The notes under the pieces were generated by a model, which saw nothing but the letters and a program-made list of their open reading frames with translations, had not been told where the DNA came from and made no database searches. The position numbers were made by a program, and so were the translations under genes. 64,000 nucleotides of DNA from Flavobacterium sp. SUN052 (GTDB taxonomy: Bacteria; Bacteroidota; Bacteroidia; Flavobacteriales; Flavobacteriaceae): positions 1,240,001-1,304,000 of the forward strand of contig NZ_JAPQNS010000001.1 in NCBI RefSeq assembly GCF_028867935.1, written 5' to 3'. This document shows positions 61,464-64,000 of this stretch, in pieces; the first letter of the stretch is position 1; the number at the start of each line of letters is the position of its first letter.

Positions 61464-64000
61464 ATGAAAAAACTCGTACTAACGGGGCTATTGGGCGTTT
61501 GCCTAACGGCAATCGGTTGGGCGCAAACGACTTTTCCCCGCAACGGAGTTTACGACGAGCGGCCGGGCCTGTTTGCCTTTACCAATGCAACAATTATTGT
61601 TGATTCAAAAACCACCCTTCAAAACGCTACTTTGGTCGTTCGCGATGGCCGTATCGAAGCGGTTGGCGCATCGGCTTCGATACCGGCAGGGGCCGTTGTT
61701 GCCGATTTGAAGGGTCGACGCATCTATCCGTCGCTGATCGACATTGACTCTGATTATGGCATGCCTGAAGTGAGACCAGCACAGGGTGGGTTCCGGGCAG
61801 CTCCGCAGCTTGAATCAAATAAAAAAGGACCCTACTACTGGAATCAGGCTGTTCAGCCGGAGAACGAAGCCGGACAGCTTTTCAAAGCAGCCGGTCCAAG
61901 AGCCGACGAGTATCGTAAACTCGGTTTTGGAGCCGTATTAACGCATCCCCACGATGGTATTGTTCGGGGAACGGGCTCCCTGGTGACCCTGGCCGACGAA
62001 CGCGAAAACAAAGTAGTATTGAAGCATAACCTCTCTGCTCACTACTCGTTTAGCCGGGGCAGTTCGGGTCAAAATTACCCGAACTCGGCAATGGGTGCCG
62101 TGGCGTTGCTTCGGCAAGCCCTGTACGATGCCGACTGGTATAAAAAGGGGGGCTCAAAAGAGCAGGCCAACATCTCGTTGGAGTCTCTGGGTCGTATTCA
62201 AACACTCCCCGCCTTTTTTGAAGCAACCGATAAACTGAGCGTGTTACGCGCCGACAAAGTGGGTGATGAGTTTAATACGCAGTTTATTATTAAAACGGGT
62301 GGTGATGATTATCAACGCATTGATGAAATTAAAGCCACAGGAGCATCGCTGATTGTGCCGGTAAACTACCCCGTTGCCTACGAAGTTGAGGATGCTTGGG
62401 ATGCCGACAATGTGTCGCTTTCGGAGCTGAAGCATTGGGAAATGGCCCCTATGAATGCCGGCATGCTGGCGAAAGCAGGTATTCCGTTTGCGCTGACGAG
62501 TGCGGGCTTACGTAACCGGACCGAATTTTTAGCCAACGTTCGCAAAGCCATCGAAAACGGTCTTACCGAACAACAGGCACTAGATGCCCTGACCACGACA
62601 CCTGCCCGGTTAATGCGGGCCGAAGACATGGTTGGCACCTTACAGGTAGGTAAAGTAGCTAACTTCCTGATTACTTCGGGCAGCTTGTTTGCCGCCGATA
62701 ACGTAATCTACGAAAACTGGATTCAGGGTAAACAATACGTGGTTACCAACCGGAACCTGCCCGATTTGCGGGGTACGTATGCCCTTGTAATTGGCGACCG
62801 CCAAAACCTGAAATTTATTATTTCGGGTGCCAATCCAGAGAAGCCAGAGTATCAGGTAACTATTAACGATACCACTAAACTCACGCCTAAAGTCGCGATC
62901 GACAATAACCTGCTGTCGATGCAAGTAGCTTTAGACAGAAGACAGGCAACTGCTTTAACCCGCCTGACGGGCTACCGGGACGGAACCACTTTTAAAGGGG
63001 ATGGCGAACTGCCAACCGGCAAACTAGTCAACTGGTCGGCAACCCGTACGGGCGATGCTCCCGTGTCTACATCGGCAACATCCCGGTCGGCCACATCCAC
63101 AACCGCTGTATCCACGTCGGCTGTGAGCACGTCGGCAGCTAGCGCCGCGCTACTGTATCCGTTTGTGGGAATGGGTAATGCCAAAAAGCCACAGCCCGAA
63201 ACGATGTTGATCAAAAACGCGACGGTCTGGACGAACGAAGCAGATGGCGTGTTGCAGAATGCCGATGTGATTGTATCGGGTGGAAAAATTCAGCAGGTAG
63301 GCAAAGGACTTACTGCCCCCGCCAACGCCCGCACGATCGACGGAACCGGGAAACACCTGACCAACGGCATCATCGACGAACACTCACATATTGCGCTTTT
63401 ATCAGTAAACGAGGGCTCGCAATCGTCAACAGCCGAAGTGCGGATGGGCGATGTGGTTAACTCTGAAGACATTAACATCTACCGTCAGCTGGCGGGTGGC
63501 GTAACGTCGTCGCAACTGTTGCATGGCTCGGCCAACGCAATTGGTGGTCAATCAGCCCTGATCAAACTGAAATGGGGCGAAGCTCCTGAAGGGCTGTTGA
63601 TTAAAGGTGCCGACGGGTTTATTAAGTTTGCTCTTGGAGAAAACGTGAAGCAGTCAAACGCGGGTGAAACGAACCGAGTGCGGTTTCCACAAACACGGAT
63701 GGGGGTAGAGCAGGTATTTATGGACCACTTCACCCGGGCACGCGAGTACGATAAAGCATGGTCGGTATATAATGGCTTAAATCCCAAAGATAAAGCGAAG
63801 GCTGTGGCTCCCCGCCGGGACATTGAGTTAGAAGCACTGGCTGAAATTCTGAATAAAAAACGCTTCATTACCTGCCACTCCTACGTGCAGTCGGAGATTA
63901 ACATGCTGATGAAAGTGGCCGATTCACTGGGCTTCAAAGTAAACACGTTTACGCACATTCTGGAAGGTTACAAAGTGGCCGACAAAATGGCTAAGCACGG
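61464..64000 (+). CDS. Two-domain secreted amidohydrolase (3' truncated by window edge)
   Basis: The frame is open from ATG to the window end, 845 codons. A signal peptide ends at GWAQ (residue 20). A first amidohydrolase-like domain (about 30-440) shows the usual beta-strand start (NATLVVRDGRIEAVGA) but has LIDIDSDYG where active enzymes have a metal-binding HxH. A linker made almost only of Ser, Thr and Ala (about 535-563) leads to a second domain (from about 585) with GIIDEHSH (H640, H642), an intact metal site. The second domain resembles imidazolonepropionase-type amidohydrolases. It probably hydrolyses amide or peptide-like substrates in the periplasm. The C-terminus is not in view. Confidence 0.85.
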   Translation, partial: MKKLVLTGLLGVCLTAIGWAQTTFPRNGVYDERPGLFAFTNATIIVDSKTTLQNATLVVRDGRIEAVGASASIPAGAVVADLKGRRIYPSLIDIDSDYGMPEVRPAQGGFRAAPQLESNKKGPYYWNQAVQPENEAGQLFKAAGPRADEYRKLGFGAVLTHPHDGIVRGTGSLVTLADERENKVVLKHNLSAHYSFSRGSSGQNYPNSAMGAVALLRQALYDADWYKKGGSKEQANISLESLGRIQTLPAFFEATDKLSVLRADKVGDEFNTQFIIKTGGDDYQRIDEIKATGASLIVPVNYPVAYEVEDAWDADNVSLSELKHWEMAPMNAGMLAKAGIPFALTSAGLRNRTEFLANVRKAIENGLTEQQALDALTTTPARLMRAEDMVGTLQVGKVANFLITSGSLFAADNVIYENWIQGKQYVVTNRNLPDLRGTYALVIGDRQNLKFIISGANPEKPEYQVTINDTTKLTPKVAIDNNLLSMQVALDRRQATALTRLTGYRDGTTFKGDGELPTGKLVNWSATRTGDAPVSTSATSRSATSTTAVSTSAVSTSAASAALLYPFVGMGNAKKPQPETMLIKNATVWTNEADGVLQNADVIVSGGKIQQVGKGLTAPANARTIDGTGKHLTNGIIDEHSHIALLSVNEGSQSSTAEVRMGDVVNSEDINIYRQLAGGVTSSQLLHGSANAIGGQSALIKLKWGEAPEGLLIKGADGFIKFALGENVKQSNAGETNRVRFPQTRMGVEQVFMDHFTRAREYDKAWSVYNGLNPKDKAKAVAPRRDIELEALAEILNKKRFITCHSYVQSEINMLMKVADSLGFKVNTFTHILEGYKVADKMAKH

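Overview
The window looks like part of a Bacteroidota chromosome from the Cytophagales, most like Spirosoma or a close relative. This is inferred from gene content: 7TMR-DISM sensor kinases, a xylanase with a type IX secretion tail, DUF1080, DUF1343, DUF1572 and DUF2911 genes, and promoters of the TTTG-N19-TAnnTTTG kind. No rRNA gene, CRISPR array, prophage or transposase gene was seen.

1-7.1 kb holds three paralogous membrane sensor kinases, the first cut by the window edge, ending in a NarL/LuxR-type response regulator. A DUF1343 (NamZ-like) muramidase gene lies on the opposite strand among them. Only kinase 1 keeps the phospho-acceptor histidine, and only kinase 2 keeps a canonical ATP-binding lid.

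7.1-31 kb is an accessory region of small metabolic genes: cupins, ketopantoate reductase, CocE hydrolase, MocR and AraC regulators, sulfatase, agmatine deiminase, photolyase, MetX-like hydrolase, a four-CBM GH10 xylanase, HAD phosphatase, DUF1080 and an acyltransferase. It is rich in damaged genes. MocR, a cupin and an oxidoreductase are frameshifted, the acyltransferase has an in-frame TAA, and there are fragments of a lipoprotein, a receiver domain and a small minus-strand gene. A tRNA cluster (Ser-Pro-Arg, minus strand) closes the region.

31.5-47.6 kb is mostly housekeeping: BatB/BatC-like genes; thiolase, purC, STAS, RNase Z and diadenylate cyclase in close order; a 58-residue gene and a DUF4332 gene; UDP-glucose dehydrogenase and UDP-glucuronate decarboxylase, which together make UDP-xylose; acyl-CoA dehydrogenase; LuxC-like reductase; ferredoxin; and a porin-ammonium transporter pair.

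47.7-57.8 kb is a minus-strand tripartite export locus: adaptor, TolC-like channel, ABC ATPase, two FtsX-type permeases, a sigma-54-dependent response regulator and its likely sensor kinase. An oppositely oriented Gfo/Idh/MocA gene sits between regulator and kinase. Upstream of the adaptor lie a good -24/-12 match and a perfect 23-bp inverted repeat containing two tandem palindromes, which could be the regulator's enhancer. This is the most coherent regulatory system in the window.

57.8-64 kb carries a DUF2911-TPR gene with an in-frame TAA, a second Gfo/Idh/MocA oxidoreductase, a VOC protein, a secreted protein of unknown function, and the start of a large two-domain amidohydrolase that runs off the window.
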